Below, piece after piece: positions 62,506-64,000 of a stretch of 64,000 nucleotides of DNA. The DNA lies in the NCBI RefSeq assembly GCF_031569985.1, contig NZ_JAMQKA010000014.1:1-64000 (forward strand), given 5' to 3'. Position numbers and translations under genes: made by a program. Positions within the stretch are counted from its first letter, which is position 1. Each line of letters opens with the position of its first letter. A model generated the notes under the pieces. It was given only the letters and a program-made list of their open reading frames with translations, was not told the DNA's origin and made no database searches. This DNA comes from JAMQKA01 sp031569985 (lineage in GTDB: Bacteria; Bacteroidota; Rhodothermia; Balneolales; Balneolaceae).

Positions 62506-62658
62506 TCCCTGCAGTCAAATCAATTTTTAGATTTTTCTCAGGATTCTGCCGGTTTCCGGTCTCCCTTTCTTAAGTAAAGGTTAAAGCACTTTTGGAAAGC
62601 CACGCCCTTCAAAAATCAAAAGAGGATAGAAATACCGCACGTGATCAGCCTTAATAGG

Positions 62659-63690
62659 TTACTGGCCATTATTTTTATCCCTGGCAAATGAGGTTGATTT
62701 TCGAACAATAAGCTTGGGCTCTAGCGAAACCTGTACGGCTGCCCTCCCAGGATCGGCAATTCTTTGAAGAAAAAGCTCCGCAGCTCGTCTTCCCATTTCA
62801 TATGCCGGCTGACTGATAACTGTAAGAGGAGAAGTAATAGCAGTAGCCCAGGGGGTGTCATCATACATCACAATAGAGATATCCTCAGGTATTTTCAGAT
62901 TCATTTCATTAATAGCCTCCAAAGCGCCCAGGGTCATTAAGTTATTTGTAATAAAAATAGCAGACGGACGGGGCGAAACCTCCAATAATTTTTTTGTCAA
63001 TTTATACGCCTGTTCCGAGCTTCTCGGATCGCCCTCCACAATAAGGTCTTCGTTGACTTCAAGCTTGTTATCCTTTAATGCCTGTTCATATCCATTCTGG
63101 CGATCATCGAAGGAAGAGAATTGATGTGAGCTCGAAATAATAGCTATTTGCTCATGCCCTAAATTAATTAAATGGGAAACCGCGATATATCCCCCCTTAT
63201 GATTGTTCACCACCACGGCATCAACCGACTCCCTTGCCAGCTTTCGATCGACACAAACCACCGGGATGCCATATTCAATCAAACACTCATCCAGGACCTT
63301 ACCATACTGATGGATAGGAGGTAGAATTACCCCATCAACTGATTCTGATCGCAAAACATCCAGGTAAAATCGCTCTTTGTTAGGGTTCTCATCAGAATTG
63401 CAGAGAATAACGGCATACTTATTTTTATAGGCGACATCTTCAATTCCCCTGACAATGTTAGAATAAAATTGATTTTGGATATCGGGAATAATGAGTCCCA
63501 GTAATTTAGATCTACCCTTGGATCCCCGAAGACGCTGGGCTACCCTGCTGGGTTTGTATTCGAGTTTACGCATCGCCCTTTGAACACGCTCACGTGTATC
63601 CGCACTTACTTTGTTAGAGTTGTTTATAACCCGGGATACAGTCGTCACAGAAACCTCTGCTTTTTTAGCGACTTCTTTCAGTGTAGACAT
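62659..63690 (-). CDS. LacI/GalR-family transcriptional regulator
   Basis: 343 residues from the ATG at 63690. N-terminal HTH (TLKEVAKKAEVSVTTVSRVI, about 2-21, followed by KVSADTRERVQRAM), hinge YKPSRVAQRLRGS, then a periplasmic-binding-protein-like sensor with GLIIPDIQNQFYSNIVRGIE and DGVILPPIHQYG. Sugar ligand unknown. Divergent from a promoter on the right that contains the palindrome TGAAAACGTTTTCA, the expected kind of LacI operator. Confidence 0.93.
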   Translation of the reverse strand: MSTLKEVAKKAEVSVTTVSRVINNSNKVSADTRERVQRAMRKLEYKPSRVAQRLRGSKGRSKLLGLIIPDIQNQFYSNIVRGIEDVAYKNKYAVILCNSDENPNKERFYLDVLRSESVDGVILPPIHQYGKVLDECLIEYGIPVVCVDRKLARESVDAVVVNNHKGGYIAVSHLINLGHEQIAIISSSHQFSSFDDRQNGYEQALKDNKLEVNEDLIVEGDPRSSEQAYKLTKKLLEVSPRPSAIFITNNLMTLGALEAINEMNLKIPEDISIVMYDDTPWATAITSPLTVISQPAYEMGRRAAELFLQRIADPGRAAVQVSLEPKLIVRKSTSFARDKNNGQ

Positions 63691-63853
63691 TGGCAACTTT
63701 CTTTCTTCAAAGATTAATTTTCTGGATCCAATTTATGGTATCATTTTCCTAAAATAATTCTGACTACCGATACTTTGGTACAGAATGTATAAAAATCACA
63801 TATGAGTTCTATCCCTGATGGGTATCAGCTTATAAAAAGAATATACACTTTAC

Positions 63854-63885
63854 TTGACTTAATGAAAACGTTTTCACTAATTTCG
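63854..63885 (+). promoter_or_regulatory. TTG/TAnnTTTG-type promoter pointing right, with a LacI operator inside
   Basis: TTG (63854-63856), 21-nt spacer, TAATTTCG (63878-63885; one base off TAnnTTTG). The spacer is filled by the perfect 14-bp palindrome TGAAAACGTTTTCA at 63863-63876. A repressor bound there would block RNA polymerase. The controlled gene lies beyond the right edge; none starts before 64000. The rest of 63691-64000 shows no supported gene. Confidence 0.6.
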
Positions 63886-64000
63886 TTAAAGTCGTTGGAA
63901 AAATACTTTTGGGGAATTAGTCATGACAAACATCACTGTTTGATATATCCTGTAGAATGATGAGTAAAAACAGGTGCTTAAGCGACGATATTTTACATTA

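Overview
The window is 64 kb of chromosomal DNA with no rRNA, tRNA, CRISPR array, transposase or phage gene that I can recognise. Gene content (Porin_O_P-type porin, paired M16 proteases, AsmA-like giant protein, PopT/DUF368, MocR regulator, PEP carboxylase, heavy use of small VOC/DUF1801/SnoaL proteins), middling GC and two promoters of the Bacteroidota type (TTG, about 21 nt, TAnnTTTG) suggest a free-living aerobe of the Bacteroidota/Balneolota/Rhodothermota group. A Balneolaceae-like organism is my best guess; this is inference, since no rRNA is present.

Layout. 0.3-1.1 kb: queuosine-precursor transporter. 1.2-5.4 kb: a tight four-gene minus-strand cassette (C39-like peptidase, RLAN/RimK ATP-grasp, GCS2 ligase, N-formylglutamate amidohydrolase) that looks like an amino-acid or peptide ligation and processing pathway with no assigned product. 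5.6-13.5 kb: housekeeping (hydroxyacid dehydrogenase, IlvE, uracil-DNA glycosylase, PEP carboxylase, Tag). 13.7-17.0 kb: sulfane-sulfur module (TauE, MBL-rhodanese, two half-size YeeE/YedE transporters), preceded by a frameshifted porin. 18.5-21.7 kb: four-gene membrane module with a histidine-rich membrane protein, a FixH/YtkA-like lipoprotein and a NapH-type polyferredoxin. 22-38.8 kb: mostly single genes (NmrA-like, CvfB, FAD oxidase, HEXXH protein, MarC, histidine kinase, pentapeptide protein, MocR/PhzF divergent pair). 39.2-42.8 kb: M16 protease pair, active plus inactive. 42.8-44.4 kb: 1.5 kb of gene-free, repeat-rich DNA. 44.4-47.7 kb: DinB, esterases, flavin reductase. 48.0-52.8 kb: CspA, then a three-gene operon of an amino-acid-ligase-like ATP-grasp, a 659-residue orphan with a possible papain-like Cys/His/Asn triad, and alanine racemase. 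53-59 kb: fatty-acid hydroxylase, LolA-like protein, beta-propeller-like protein, UspA tandem, PopT-like flippase, Pcm. 59.4-62.5 kb: AsmA-like protein. 62.7-63.7 kb: LacI-family regulator whose probable operator sits inside a promoter pointing off the right edge.

Two signals stand out. First, two unrelated operons pair an ATP-grasp ligase with a papain-fold-like protein and an amino-acid enzyme (1.2-5.4 kb and 48.4-52.8 kb); the second contains an unrecognised large protein and is my main candidate for an undescribed biosynthetic system. Second, several genes (ilvE, ppc, the 46.7 kb hydrolase, pcm, asmA) end inside or directly against short arrays with a 7-bp period. The sequences differ at each locus, and the units often contain stop trinucleotides. 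Other repeats include a 236-bp MITE-like element with terminal inverted repeats (56.9-57.1 kb), hairpin-unit repeats at 37.7 kb, and layered repeats at 43-44 kb.
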